From assembly GCA_965153355.1 (NCBI GenBank), contig OZ231128.1:28458001-28522000 (forward strand): DNA of 64,000 bases. The letters are read 5' to 3'. This DNA comes from Flaccisagitta enflata (Eukaryota > Chaetognatha > Sagittoidea > Aphragmophora). Position numbers and translations under genes: made by a program. Numbering within the stretch: position 1 is the stretch's first letter; each line of letters opens with the position of its first letter. Below the pieces are notes generated by a model, which did no database searches, was not told the origin of the DNA, and saw nothing but the letters and a program-made list of their open reading frames with translations. This document shows positions 1 through 17,539 of the stretch, piece by piece.

Positions 1-2
1 TG

Positions 3-3000
3 AAACAGGAGGTCAAAGAGTTCATGGGTGACAATGGCAAACTTAAAATAGATGCAATAAAAGCAGCAGAGTCGAGACTTAATGACCATGATGAGGTAAT
101 GAATGATATCATGAAGGAGAGGGTGACAAAAATGCTTGAATATGTTGACATTGAAAAAATTGACAACAAGGTTACTTCCCGCCTCGAGGAATATCTCAAT
201 GCCCTCTCTGTTAACAAAAAAGGTTACAGCATTCATTACAAAAGGGATGTGATGGAAACAATGGTAAATACATATAATCCTGAATGGATATCAGCATGGA
301 ATGGAAATATGGATATGCAGCTATGTCTTGATTATTTTGCAGTAATCACTTATATAAGTGACTATTACTGTAAAGATGATACTGGCACTATGCAAGTGCT
401 GCAAGAAGCACTCAAAGAGTCAAGAAATGAAAATCTGAGAAATCAATTACAAAAAATGGTTTCAGTTTTTTTAACTCATAGACATATGGGAGAAAGTGAG
501 GCATACTACAGAATCTTGCCTAGTATGCATATGAAAGATTCAAATATTACAACAGTTTTTGCTCAAACAGGTTTCTTTCCAAGTAGATTTTTAGAAAGAA
601 TAGAGGAAAATCAGGAAAAGTACTGTGAAAAAGTGGTTGAAGTTGAAGGTAGATCGGGAAAATATCAAGAAAAACCTTCTCTTTATGATAAGTACTTGAG
701 AAGAGATTGTACAAATCAACCATATTTACAAAAGTTGACTTACGCCCAATTTGTAAAATGCTATCAATCATCTAGTGTGATTGACAAAGAGTATGACTTC
801 AAAGTTTCTACAATCACAAAAGACCCTGATACTGAAGGTACCCAAGTATTAGGAAGTCAAATCATCTCTCCTAGTTATGATGATGAGGATACAGCTGTTG
901 AGCTGCCCCCATTCATCACTGTTTGTAATTTAAAACCAGGTGAATTACCCTTCATGAAACGGCGTTCACCACAGGTATTGAGATATCATAAATTCAACAA
1001 AGAAAACAACCCTCATGAATACTACTATTCTGAATTACAACTATATCATCCCCATGGACACATATCAGACAAAAAAAGTTTTAACCTTGAGAGAGAAAGA
1101 GATGATTTTGACAGATGCAAAAAAACATTTTTTGAATCTGCCATATCCAATGTCAAGAAAATAATCATGCCTTTCATAGAATCAGTTGAATATGGTCTTG
1201 AACAGGCAAGGGAACAGAATATCATTGGTGATGAACTAGATCCACAAAATGAACAAGACAGGGCAGAATGTGAAGCAGAGGGATTTCAGGATCATCCTGA
1301 TTTTGCTCTGTCTGACCCAGACAACCTAGATGTGGAGAGAGAATCATCAAGCACTGGCTTATTTAAAACAGTAACCATTGACTCAGACGAAAACCTGCAC
1401 AAACTAATACAAAAGCTTGATCATGATCAGCAAATTGTATTCAGCAAAATTTTGAATTTTGCTTACCAAATCAAGTTATTGCGAAAAATTCCAGTGGAAG
1501 TGACACCTCCATTAATAATTGTACAAGGGGGTGCAGGTTCCGGAAAAAGTCTCTTGATTAAGACAATGGCACAATGGTTTGAAAAAATACTAAGACAATC
1601 AGGAGATGATCCTGACAAACCTTATGTCCTTGTCACTGCTTTTACTGGAACAGCAGCTGCAAATGTTGATGGCATGACTTTGCATTCCGCCTTTAATTTC
1701 AATTTTGGTAATGACTTTCTTTCTCTTGGTGACAAAAAAAGGGACGAAAAAAGAGAGTACTTAAAAAATCTTAAATTGGTCATCATAGATGAATACAGTA
1801 TGTTAAAAGCCGATATGTTCTATCAGTTAGATCTAAGATTAAGAGAGTTGAAGCAGAATGCTGATAAGGTCTTTGGAGGATGCTCCATCCTTTTGCTTGG
1901 GGATGCTCATCAACTAAGACCTGTAATGGGCAGGTATGTTTTTGAAGAGCCTATCTCAGAAGGGTATCGTCTACCCCATCTAATAGATCCCTTGTGGAAG
2001 AAGTTTCATGTGATACTACTGACTAAAAATCATCGGCAGGGAGAAGATTATGCATATGCAGAAATCCTGAATAGAATAAGAACAGGCAATCTTTCAGAGG
2101 ATGATTGCCATGTTCTTAGAGAAAGAGTTCGAAATAAGAATTCAACAGACCTACCAGAAAAGGCCCTTTACATCATTTGTGTTAATGCTGGTGTCAATAA
2201 GATGAATGAAGAAAGGCTTGAAAAATTGCCAGGATCCCAATATGAGTTTCTTGCTGATGTACGACGATCTGGGAAGCCATCTAAAAAACCCAGACTGAAT
2301 AATGATGGTGCAATTTTCAACACTCCATTACAGTATCAACTGAATTTGAAAATTGGCGCCAAAGTGATATTAACCTACAATGTCAATGTTATAGATTCAC
2401 TCACCAATGGCGCCATTGGAATTGTACTTGGTTTTGAAAAGACAAATGATTCAATCAAGAGTGTTCTTGTTCATTTCAATGATGAAAAAGTTGGAAGGGA
2501 AAAAAGAAAAAAAAATTCTAGGTACTTACAACATAAGTACCCTGGCATCCCGGTAACTCCCATATTAAGAATAGAATTTCGCTTTAATCTTTCCAAAAAT
2601 CCAACATCTCAAAATGACTTAATGACAGCGACACAATTTCCTCTGAAGCTGGCATTTGCTTGTACGGCCCATAAGATGCAGGGCAGTACAATCCCAAAAC
2701 CTGAACCATTAGTCATTGATTTAAAATCTGTAAAAGAGGCTGCTCAAGCCTATGTCATGATGAGCCGTGTTCAATCTCTTCAACAACTCTTCATCCTTAA
2801 TGAATTCCCTAAAGATAAAATTTTCCCTTCTAATGTTGCAACATTAGAACTTGACAGACTAAAGACAATCGCTTGCAATGAAGAGGTAAAAAGTAAGATA
2901 AGTAAAACAATCATTTTTAGTCTGAATATCCGATCATTACCAAAACATCACATGGATCTTCTCTCTGACACAATGGTAAATGCAGAGGTGATAGCTCTTC

Positions 3001-3530
3001 AAGAGACGTGGTGTGACTCAGATCAAGAAAATCAGCATTTGGCATTACCAGGTTACCAAATGCATTTTGCAAGCCAAGGAAATGGAAAAGGAGTTGTAAC
3101 TTACATTAAAGGAACTTACAGGGTTTCTGCCACAATCAATAAACAGTCCTATCAAATGATCAAAGTCACAGGAAACAAATTTTCTGTTATCAATCTTTAC
3201 TGCTCAAAGGGGGCAAACAAGCAACAGTTCTTTAGTGATTTGATGACATTGTTAAGAGGAACGTTGTGTTGCATAATAGTAGGAGATTTCAATGACAATT
3301 TCTTTAAAGAGCCAAAATCAAATTTTGTGCAACAAATGATTGCACAAAAATTGACCCAATTGGTAGAGACACCAACACATGCAGAAGGTGGACTTCTGGA
3401 CCATGTTTATGTAACAAATACAAAATGGCTACTAAGCACAGAGGTCAACTTTCGGTACTACTCAGATCATGCTGCCATTACTGTCATGAAGGCAAATGAC
3501 ATTGAGGTTGATGAGGCAATGTCATCATGA
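3..3530 (+). CDS. Helitron2/Helentron-type transposase, helicase plus endonuclease part (5' partial)
   Basis: This is the C-terminal portion of a rolling-circle transposon protein. The frame is open to the window edge (first ATG at 24), so the HUH Rep nuclease expected upstream lies outside. Residues counted from that ATG: a Helitron-type linker region (about 1-450); a PIF1-like SF1 helicase with Walker A GGAGSGKS near 502, Walker B IIDEYSM near 588, LLLGDAHQLRPV near 624, NHRQ near 669, TAHKMQGST near 880 and YVMMSRVQS near 909; then a C-terminal exonuclease-endonuclease-phosphatase (EEP) domain from about 963 with NIRS, QETW, GDFND and SDHAAI, so its key residues are present. An EEP fused after the helicase is the hallmark of the Helitron2/Helentron group. 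The frame is uninterrupted to the TGA at 3528-3530, so the copy may be recent or still functional. It would unwind and cut DNA in the nucleus during transposition. Confidence 0.93.
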   Translation, partial: KQEVKEFMGDNGKLKIDAIKAAESRLNDHDEVMNDIMKERVTKMLEYVDIEKIDNKVTSRLEEYLNALSVNKKGYSIHYKRDVMETMVNTYNPEWISAWNGNMDMQLCLDYFAVITYISDYYCKDDTGTMQVLQEALKESRNENLRNQLQKMVSVFLTHRHMGESEAYYRILPSMHMKDSNITTVFAQTGFFPSRFLERIEENQEKYCEKVVEVEGRSGKYQEKPSLYDKYLRRDCTNQPYLQKLTYAQFVKCYQSSSVIDKEYDFKVSTITKDPDTEGTQVLGSQIISPSYDDEDTAVELPPFITVCNLKPGELPFMKRRSPQVLRYHKFNKENNPHEYYYSELQLYHPHGHISDKKSFNLERERDDFDRCKKTFFESAISNVKKIIMPFIESVEYGLEQAREQNIIGDELDPQNEQDRAECEAEGFQDHPDFALSDPDNLDVERESSSTGLFKTVTIDSDENLHKLIQKLDHDQQIVFSKILNFAYQIKLLRKIPVEVTPPLIIVQGGAGSGKSLLIKTMAQWFEKILRQSGDDPDKPYVLVTAFTGTAAANVDGMTLHSAFNFNFGNDFLSLGDKKRDEKREYLKNLKLVIIDEYSMLKADMFYQLDLRLRELKQNADKVFGGCSILLLGDAHQLRPVMGRYVFEEPISEGYRLPHLIDPLWKKFHVILLTKNHRQGEDYAYAEILNRIRTGNLSEDDCHVLRERVRNKNSTDLPEKALYIICVNAGVNKMNEERLEKLPGSQYEFLADVRRSGKPSKKPRLNNDGAIFNTPLQYQLNLKIGAKVILTYNVNVIDSLTNGAIGIVLGFEKTNDSIKSVLVHFNDEKVGREKRKKNSRYLQHKYPGIPVTPILRIEFRFNLSKNPTSQNDLMTATQFPLKLAFACTAHKMQGSTIPKPEPLVIDLKSVKEAAQAYVMMSRVQSLQQLFILNEFPKDKIFPSNVATLELDRLKTIACNEEVKSKISKTIIFSLNIRSLPKHHMDLLSDTMVNAEVIALQETWCDSDQENQHLALPGYQMHFASQGNGKGVVTYIKGTYRVSATINKQSYQMIKVTGNKFSVINLYCSKGANKQQFFSDLMTLLRGTLCCIIVGDFNDNFFKEPKSNFVQQMIAQKLTQLVETPTHAEGGLLDHVYVTNTKWLLSTEVNFRYYSDHAAITVMKANDIEVDEAMSS

Positions 3531-4060
3531 CACAACAAATGACATATCAAGAAATCAAGACATAGCTTCATATTCCTTCACAAAATGTTTTTGATATACA
3601 ATGAAAAAAGCAACAAAACAATAAGTGTAAAAGAAATATACAAAAAATATACAAATATACAAAAATACAAAATACAAACTACAAAATACAAACTACAAAA
3701 TACAAAATACAAAATATTAAGTCCAAAATACAAAACAAAATATGAATTCCAAATATACAAAACATAAAATTCTAAAATTACAAAACATAAAATTCTAAAA
3801 ATCTAAAATTCTTAAATTCTAAAACTCTAAAATTCTAAAATTCTGAAATTCTAAAATTCTAAAATTCTAAGATTCTAAAATCAAAAAACTAAAAAATTAC
3901 AAAATTACAAAATTACAAATTCTAAAATTCTAAAATTCTAAAATTCTAAAATTCTAAAATTCTAAAATTCTAAAATTCTAAAATTCTAAAATTCTAAAAT
4001 TCAGTAAAACACCGATGCCAGGTTGCAAGTCCTGGAGGCAGAAGTTTGAGCACTGAATTT
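3531..4060. repeat. AT-rich tandem array downstream of the Helentron ORF
   Basis: After the stop codon come short ACAAAATAC-type units (about 3640-3740) and then a nearly regular 9-bp array of the form TTCTAAAAT (about 3765-4001). The array probably lies in the 3' non-coding part of the transposon. The 3' terminus of the element was not located with certainty. Confidence 0.7.
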
Positions 4061-4913
4061 TAGAAAATTTCCATTTGGATAGAAAGTGTGCATTGCTCTT
4101 TATCAAAAGTGAGATTCTCACTAGGTATTTTTCCCAATGGCTTGATATGTGTTACAAATGTTTCAAGCTATTTGTTGATCATTCTAAATGCTACAATTGA
4201 TTTGTGCAACATAAAACATATTAAAGGCTCATCTTTCTGTCCATCAATAACCCCAGAATTCCCTCCGCTTAGAGCTTACCAGAGGACGCATCGTTGCCCG
4301 ATCGGGCTTGTTTAACCATAAAATGAGAAGTTTAGAGGTCAAAACTGGTATGGTAAAGTTTATCCATGCAAAATGTATCGATTTACAACTTTATTGAAAA
4401 CACTCAAGAAAAAAATTTCAGCTAATTTCATTTTATAAAACTCATGATTCATTGGGCATGGGTAGCAAATTTTATGCTAATTTTCAGTGCGACGTATCAT
4501 AAATTAGAAAAAATTGATTTAAAAGTGCATGAATAGAAAATTCGATACGATTGTGCAGCATGTCTTACTTTTGGGGCATTTCAAAGCCTTGATGGTCTTT
4601 TAAAGTAAGTTCAAAAAATGAAATAAAGAGTGTACATTGACTTTTGGTCAATGGGTACCGCTGACCATCTAAAGCTTTTGCGACTACTATATTTCCCTTG
4701 GTTATCAGTCTCTAGACTCTAGACTCTAGACTGTGTCTGTCTTTCCGACAATAGCCATAAAACTCAAAGAACGCTATTTCATGTGAATTAATGTCAAAGC
4801 TCGCATTTTCGCCCTCAGTCCCCAGCCCCTCCCCTCGTCTGCGAGAATAAGACGGTATCGTAACGATGTGTGTGTGTGGGGGGGGGGGTATATCTGCGCG
4901 TTTTGTATTTCTT
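4061..4913. other. Non-coding interval between Helentron and next gene
   Basis: No convincing gene. It holds a tail of the minisatellite-bearing element family at about 4645-4690 (GGTACCGCTGACCATCTAA then TTTTGCGACTA), a small TCTAGAC repeat near 4712-4731 and a G-run near 4878. Confidence 0.5.
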
Positions 4914-10442
<5,529 letters not shown>

Positions 10443-10474
10443 GATTTGGATGCAGGTGACGAGGGATTGACTGC

Positions 10475-12460
10475 TGCGTCATAGAAAGATCGACTTTTTT
10501 TCTATTTCGTCATGAGACTGATGAGCTCGTTATGCGCGAAGGGAAGCAATAAGTCGAATAATTAATTCAATTTTGACTTATCGGTCGCAGTTAATAAATC
10601 GTGCTCACGTGTAAGTAGACAGCTAATCATGATTGGACTTGATGTTGCACCCTATATATACGTTGTTGTTTTCGTGCGCATCAACTTTACGAGCGCAATT
10701 TGACGTTGAGGAGCTTCCACTCGAGCTAGCTTTTCCTCCCCACATTTTCCCCTTTGTTTGGAGTGATGAAATGATTGAGAGCTTGAGTTGACACCAGAAG
10801 AAAAATGACTGTCATGTAAAAGTTTTACTAAAACGCGAGAATGAAAGAGTGACGAGAAAACGAAGTAAGCATGTGGTACTTGACAGGTTGTCAAAAACCT
10901 CCTCTTCCTCTTGACTGGAAATATCGTTTTTATTGTTCGCTTTTTACAACTTGTGTAGTAAAACATTTTCACACTTCATTTTCTTCTTTTAACGATAATC
11001 CAAGACAGAATTGGATTTATTTATGATATTCGTTTCTTCGGTTTGTTTTAAAGCTTTATAATTTTTTTTTCATTGATTTTTTTGTTTGTTTTTGTTTTTT
11101 GTTTTTCGTTTTTTATTTTGCTTCTTTTTGAATATTTCAATTTTGCCGCTCTCTTTATCGTTATTTCTCCTCTCTCATCCCACCTCTATCACTCCCCCTA
11201 ATATTGTGAGAGAAAGGGAATGGTTAAACTTTTCGCCATGTAATATGCCTATGATAAATAACTAGACTAGATCTAGGACCAGAGGGACCGCTAGTGGAAT
11301 GTGGATTGGCTATTCCCACCATCTGGTTCTAAATCAGAAAACAACAACAGCAGCAGCAGCAACAACAAACACAGGAGCAACAACAACAGGAACGACGCCA
11401 ATAACAATAACATCTGTCTCATAATTATTGTCACAACATTATTATACTTGGTAATATTTTAGTACAACTGGTTTGTTTTTTACTAAATACCCTCAACTAC
11501 CCTCAAATACCCTAGTAATAAAGTATTTATTCACTAGAAAAAAAATTTTTTTGACCAAATTACTGTTATAGCATAGAGAGTAAGGCATGTATGTTAACAA
11601 TTTTGAAAAAAAGATCGTGATGAACAATAAAGAGCTGTAATCTTGTTTTAAATCAATTTTTTTCTGTTTTTTAGTGGCAATTATTCAAAGATGAGACCTG
11701 CAACTATCAATACAAGCCATTACTTCCCTAAAGCTGTGGCATCTTGATTCCTAGCCATTAAAGCTGATCAATGGTTAATATTTTTGATCAAGTTCAGTTT
11801 TCTGCTAAAAATTGGTAAAAATCAGTTTTTTTGTTCTACAGTGAATTTTTTAGTGGTTAAAAAGTGACAAACTTTTTGAGCCTTTTTCATTTTTTTCAAA
11901 GGGCTTTGCAGCTATCTTACATTCAAATTTGAGCACACTAGGTCAATATTTAAAGCAGTTTTTCCTTATTTTAAGTTGTGACAAAAATTATGAGACAGAT
12001 GTTAACAACAGGAACGACGGCAACAACAACAACAGGAACAACAACAGGAACAACAACAACAACATCAACAACAACAGCAACCATTCATGCCGTCATGCCG
12101 TCGTGTGCGTTCTTATTCATTAATGAGTGCGAAAAAGATAAAGAAACGAACGAATGAACGAACGGACGAATGAACGAATGAACGAACCAACGAATGAATG
12201 AACAAATAAGCGGTTAAGTCGAAAAATGGAGGGACAAACCAATAAAAAAACGAATTCAAACATTGCTAGAAAAAAGTTATCGTCCCTACCGACATATACC
12301 TGTACATCATTGCAATAGCTATGAAGCAGAACACGCATATCCAGGAAGAAAGACGGACATTCAGACAATAAAACAAACCGGATCCGACAAACAAACGTCC
12401 TGGCGGAAGGACTTTTTATTGCACTTACAGTTTCCTTCAAAAGAACGCATACATTTTTTA
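10475..12460. other. Intergenic, no gene seen
   Basis: AT-rich sequence with T-runs near 11070-11150 and scattered CAA/AAC clusters (11340-11400 and 12005-12080). I found no supported exon. A minus-strand frame at 10972-10652 has no recognisable features. Confidence 0.5.
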
Positions 12461-12587
12461 TTTTTATTCGCGTGCACGCGACTCTACAACTTGCTCTGAC
12501 CGTCTGTCGGTCCGTCACACTTGGCTTTTTTCGCCGCCTCTGCCCACCCGAACGCGACTATGGTAGCCGTGTATCCGGCCTTGTTTA
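12461..12587 (-). mobile_element. GTCN-core short element
   Basis: Begins (+ strand) with the 3'-terminal hairpin CGCGTGCACGCGACTCTACA, then a GTCTGTCGGTCCGTC core and ends in the conserved GTGTATCCGGCCTTGTT. One of at least 20 copies in this window; the orientation is called from the hairpin being the 3' end. Confidence 0.75.
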
Positions 12588-12987
12588 TAAGATTGTCATT
12601 TTTTTCTGAAGTCTTCAAAAGAGATAGAGATAGCTACTAGAAAAATAACTACAATGTTCCTAATTTTTGTGCGATTTAAAGGCTCGATGTTCTCATAAAC
12701 TAGGTGCTTATAAAAAATAAAGAGTGTAAGTTGAAAAGAAATTTTTTTTCTGTTTCTCTGAATCAGCATGGCTTTAAGTACAGAAAAGTGTTTTGACACG
12801 TAGAGAAGAAAAAATGTCATCTTTTTCCCCCTGCGTTGCAAAAATTCAAAAAATTCCTCTGTTTAGACTAGGTTGAGATGAAACGTCATAACTCCGTCAA
12901 AGCAATAAACGAAGACGTAACCTCGGTCATGCTATGCTGATCGCTAATACGAGAGAAGCAATCCCAGAATAGGGATATCAATAAAGA

Positions 12988-13194
<207 letters not shown>

Positions 13195-13598
13195 GGAAGG
13201 AAAATATTGAAGAAGAGAGCGACTTTAATATATTGCGCACGTCAATACGTAGAACATAAGTTCCATGACATGAGATCAACTGTGTCCTGTGTCTCATCCG
13301 ATGGACATATTCTGTCTTTCTTCGCGACCGTCTTATCCTCCTCTCTTGAGTATCAACACGCATGGAAAGGGAGAAGAAGAATGAAGGTCGAGTTAAGGGT
13401 CAGGCAAAACAAGGATGCGGGGAGAACTCGGGATCCCCGGGTAAGTTATGGTAAGGAACGAAATAAGGTCCGGTCAGTATCGAAATCTCGGAGGCAGGAG
13501 GGTCCTTTTTCCCCACCAGGATGCTGGCACGAATCAGAGTGGCGCCTGGCTGGACATAAAGCCTGGGAGTCAATCACCTTGGATTGGAAAAAGGGAAG

Positions 13599-13698
<100 letters not shown>

Positions 13699-14003
13699 CA
13701 TAGAAGCGTTTTCTTATAAAAAGACAAGCGTGTAAGTGAACGACTTATGTGACAGAGTGGGAGAGTACCAGGAAACAGGAGGAAGTCGTAGTGGACAGTT
13801 TTGCACAGTTATAACGAAGGCGTGAGGGATCACAAGACGGACGGACGGACGGATCGACCAACCGACCGACAGACATAGGATACACACACATGCGCTCATT
13901 CATACAGATGCACAGATATATGACCTATAGCGTGTAGACAACAATAATTTAATATTTCGGTCCGACTGACGGACCGACACGGAAAGGTATTGAGTCGCGA
14001 CTA

Positions 14004-14158
14004 AACAAGGCCGGATACACGGCCACCAGTTGCGGACGGGTGCGCAGGGGCGGATATGCGCGTTTTCCCACTTTTCACCTCGATCACCATGACCGACGGA
14101 CGGACCAACGGACGGAGGGACAAAGCCTCTTATAGAGTTGCGTGTCCGCAACTAAAAA
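14004..14158 (+). mobile_element. GTCN-core short element, near-complete
   Basis: Starts ACAAGGCCGGATACACGGCC, has GGGTGCGCAGGGGCGG, a GACCGACGGACGG core and AAGCCTCTTATAGAG, and ends with the hairpin GTTGCG-TGTC-CGCAAC followed by AAAA. Immediately upstream (about 13958-14003) is the core and 3' end of another copy (GAGTCGCGACTAAA), so the two are arranged head to tail. Confidence 0.8.
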
Positions 14159-14891
14159 GATTAGGTGTTCATTTGTTTTCATCTACTGATTACAACGTAG
14201 GGATGTGCCTCTAGATGACCGTCTTGTTTTTATTTTTACCGAAAAGAAAACAAAAGACGTGCGAAATCATTTGCGACTTGCATCAGAGCCCCTACAAGTA
14301 CAAATTGTAATACATTGCCATAGACCTAACAAAGCTCCTTATGGTTTCCTAATGATAAAACCAGACAGAAAATTAATTCTCTGCCTCTGTTGGTGGCCGG
14401 TAGGCATGGTTGTAAGGGACGCTACGTCCACCACATCCATGGACAAGGTTAAAGTCGGTCTTGAAAAGAAAGTCGGTCTTGAATTTGGAGTGATTCATAT
14501 TCATGATTGAAATTTAGAAAATTCTTTGTAAACATCTTAAGAAGAGAAAAATTCAACTGAGTTTAAAATGTTATAAATGCCCTTTGAAGGAAGATAATCA
14601 TACAAAAAATGATGCAAAAAATAAGAAATTTACTATCTTTTTACAGTTTTAAATTTTTACACAAGCCGGTCTCGCTCCTGACTCGGTCTTGAAATGCTAA
14701 GTGGATGTGGCGAATTTCGGAGCTCCCCTTCATCCATGCCGGTAGGGGTACGGTCTAGTAGGCCTAAGATACTTAGTCCTAGGGTTTTACAGTCCTAAGG
14801 TCTAACTGTCCTAAGGTCTAGTAGTCCTAGAGTCTATTAGTACTAGGGTTTACTAGTCCTAATAACAAGGTTGACTAGTCCTAAAGGGAAT

Positions 14892-15395
14892 GGCTTACGT
14901 GTAGGAGACGACCGGACTTTTTTTAGCGTTTTTAACGAGTTTTTTTTCACGAAAATTTCAAATCTGAAACACCCCTACCTCTACCCCTAAACCAACCCTT
15001 ACCCCTAACCCTAAACCCACCCCTACCCCTAAACCCGCCCTAAACCCGCCCCTACCCCTAACCCTACCCCTACCCCTAAACCCACCCCTACCCCTAACCC
15101 TAAACCTACCCCTAACCCCACCCCTAACCCTAAACCAACCCCTACCCCTAAACCCACCCCTACCTCTAAACCCACCCCTACCCCTAAACCCACCCCTACC
15201 CCTAAACCCACCCTTAACCCTAAATCAACAAGAAATCAAAGAATCATCGATAAATCCACATAAATCAACAAGAAATCAATAACTTGACGAAAGAAGTAGA
15301 AGCGAGAGTGAGAAATAGTCGAGAGAGGCCGAGACTCGGCTGAAAACGAAAACAAAAGACATTGCTCTAGTCTGGTCGTCTCCTACACGTAGACC
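14892..15395. mobile_element. MITE carrying a telomere-like minisatellite
   Basis: A 504-bp insertion within PAL copy 1. Terminal inverted repeats read GGCTTACGTGTAGGAGACGA on one side and GGTCTACGTGTAGGAGACGA on the other; perfect 8-bp target duplications AAGGGAAT lie at 14884-14891 and 15396-15403. PAL copy 2 shows the matching empty site near 59190-59200. The interior (about 14975-15225) is an array built from CCCTAA, CCCACCCCTA and CCCCTA units. Confidence 0.88.
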
Positions 15396-15605
15396 AAGGG
15401 AATAAATAAGGAGGGTCTGATAGTCCTAAAGTAAAGGTTTTTCAGTACTAAGGTCCAGTAGTCCTAGGGTCGACTAGTCCTAAGGGAGGAGGTCAACTAG
15501 TCCTATAAGATAGCTGATATACACTCACCTGGTTGTGTGATCTAAGGGCAAGCCCATCCCTTTTTGAAAATGGTCTAGTAGTCCTAAAGCGCAAGAAATT
15601 AAATA

Positions 15606-15853
15606 TTTAGGACTAGTAGACCCTGTCACAGGGTTTACTAGTCCTAAATAAGTAAAAAGCAAATCAAGTATTTAGGACTAGTAGACCCTGTCACAGGGTT
15701 TACTAGTCCTAAATTAAAGATTATCTGCTTGAGAGTTGATTTCATTATTAGGACTAATAGACCTTGGCTAAGGGTTTGTTAGTCCTAATAAAAAAAAAAC
15801 AAATCAAGCATTTAGGACTAGTAGACCTTGTAACAGGGTTTACTAGTCCTAAA
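15606..15853. repeat. Array of about 43-bp palindromes, first block
   Basis: Four units, each able to form a hairpin of about 20-bp arms: TTTAGGACTAGTAGACCCTG, a short centre, then the mirror arm CAGGGTTTACTAGTCCTAAA. Units start near 15606, 15671, 15747 and 15811, separated by short non-conserved spacers. Confidence 0.9.
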
Positions 15854-15942
15854 AAGTCAATGGACAAAACATTATAGGTTTATATTTCATGCTTTTATCT
15901 TTGGTTCAACTTCTTGAAAATGAATAAAATATTATATGAATT

Positions 15943-16195
15943 ACCGGATTTCCTCTCATTTGCGCCCCCCCCCTCTTTTGAGAAAATGATTTTTTTGCTT
16001 GTTTTTCCTACTGTATTTGTAAATCTCTCAGTTTCACATTCTTTCTCTATTTTTACGCAATATGCACTGTCTCTGTTTTTCAATATTTTGTTTCTTTGTA
16101 GACACTTTAGAGGGGGCGCTAATTAGAGGGCAGAAAAGGCAATGTCATTTTTCAATTTTGTAAGCGCCCCAGGCGCTAATTAGAGGAAATACGGT
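15943..16195. mobile_element. MITE with AATT target duplication
   Basis: A 253-bp insertion in PAL copy 1 with imperfect inverted ends ACCGGATTTCCTCT and ACCGTATTTCCTCT, flanked by AATT at 15939-15942 and 16196-16199. The equivalent position in copy 2 (near 58095-58110) lacks it. Confidence 0.82.
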
Positions 16196-16276
16196 AATTA
16201 GATAGATACACCTATAATGTTTTATCCATTAACTGAAAATTTAAGATATCGTGTTTGTAAATCTATCTTATCATTA

Positions 16277-16715
16277 AGATTAATAGACCCTGACTAAGGG
16301 TTTGTTAGTCCTAATCAAAGAAGGGCAGATCAAGTATTTAGGTCTAGTAGACCCTCTCACAGGGTTTACTAGTCCTAAATAAGAAAGGGAGTAATCAAAT
16401 ATTTAGGACTAGTAGACCCTTTCACAGGGTTTACTAGTCCTAAATAAGAAAAGGAGAAATCAAATATTTAGGACTAGTAGACCCTGTCACAGGGTTTACT
16501 AGTCCTAAATAAGTGAAAGGCAAATCAAGTATTTAGGACTAGTAGACCCTGTTACAGGGTTTACTAGTCCTAAATTAAAGATTTTGTACTTGTAAGTCAA
16601 TCTCATTTTTAGGACTAGTAGACCCTAGTTATCGGTTTGTTAGTCCAAATTAAGAAAGGGCGACTCAAATATTTAAGACTAGTACACCCTGTTACAGGGT
16701 TTACTACTCCTAAAC
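16277..16715. repeat. Array of about 43-bp palindromes, second block
   Basis: Seven units beginning near 16277, 16338, 16404, 16468, 16532, 16605 and 16671. The central ones repeat at about 64-66 bp with spacers of about 21-23 bp. Arms agree almost perfectly between units, with the variation mainly at the centre (CTGTCACAG, CTTTCACAG, CTGTTACAG). Confidence 0.9.
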
Positions 16716-17037
16716 AGTCAATGGATAAAACATTTTTAAGTATGTATATCATACCATTACTCCAAATCTAACTTCTTGAAAATCAACAAATTATCATATA
16801 CAATGATTAGTGGTTGAGATTACATTTGGCTGTAAACTGATAAATCAAAATGTTAATGCAGGCTATAACTAACAACCAGTTGTGCTTACATTACAGCTAG
16901 CTTTAACATTTTTTGTAAAATTACAGTAAGCTGTAATTTAAATCCCAGGTTATTTCATACATTATCTTATTTTTTTTTAAGACATAAAATCAAAGCTAAA
17001 GTTATGATAAATACATCTATAGTATTTTGTCCATTGA

Positions 17038-17539
17038 CAGTCAGTCCCAATTCCGCATTCATCCATATGCCCATATCTCATCATGTTACAAGATAAAGCA
17101 ACTTTGGTTATTTGGGCATATTTTGATATATCAAAATATGACTTTCGTCTTTCCCTTTTTGCTGTGCCAGTCAAAACAGAGTAGCAAAACAATTTCCAAG
17201 ATCTGATCTTATTTACTTTGTTTTTTCGTGCCCAATATTTTAATAATCAGCTGAGATTACAAATTCGGAAGGATTAACAAATACAAGGATATGATTGAAT
17301 GGTACAGCATTCATAAATGTATTTCTTCAAAGATTTAAGTGGCAAAATCTATTGAGACTTTTAATAAGACAAACGGCTATGGAATTCATTCAGAATTTAC
17401 CAATGCCACAATTGAGTAAATCTAACTTTTGTGAGTCATATTTCGATATACCGAAATATGCCCAGATGGAGAAAGTTTTGTTTTTCTGAAATATGTTGAG
17501 ATACGAGCATATGGATGATTACGGAATTGGGACTGACTG
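17038..17539. mobile_element. Foldback MITE with TTGA target duplication
   Basis: Ends CAGTCAGTCCCAATTCCG and CGGAATTGGGACTGACTG are perfect inverted repeats; TTGA flanks both sides (17034-17037, 17540-17543). Further inward pairing includes CATATGCCCATATCTCA against TGAGATACGAGCATATG. PAL copy 2 has the empty site near 56180-56195. Confidence 0.85.

Noticed and set aside
14975-15225. Internal telomere or chromosome fusion point
   Set aside because: The CCCTAA-like array is enclosed by transposon ends and 8-bp target duplications.
15606-16715. CRISPR-like array (palindromic repeats with spacers of about 20 bp)
   Set aside because: The host is an animal, the repeats lie inside a transposon with target duplications, repeat units vary, and an inverted copy of the same structure exists 40 kb away.
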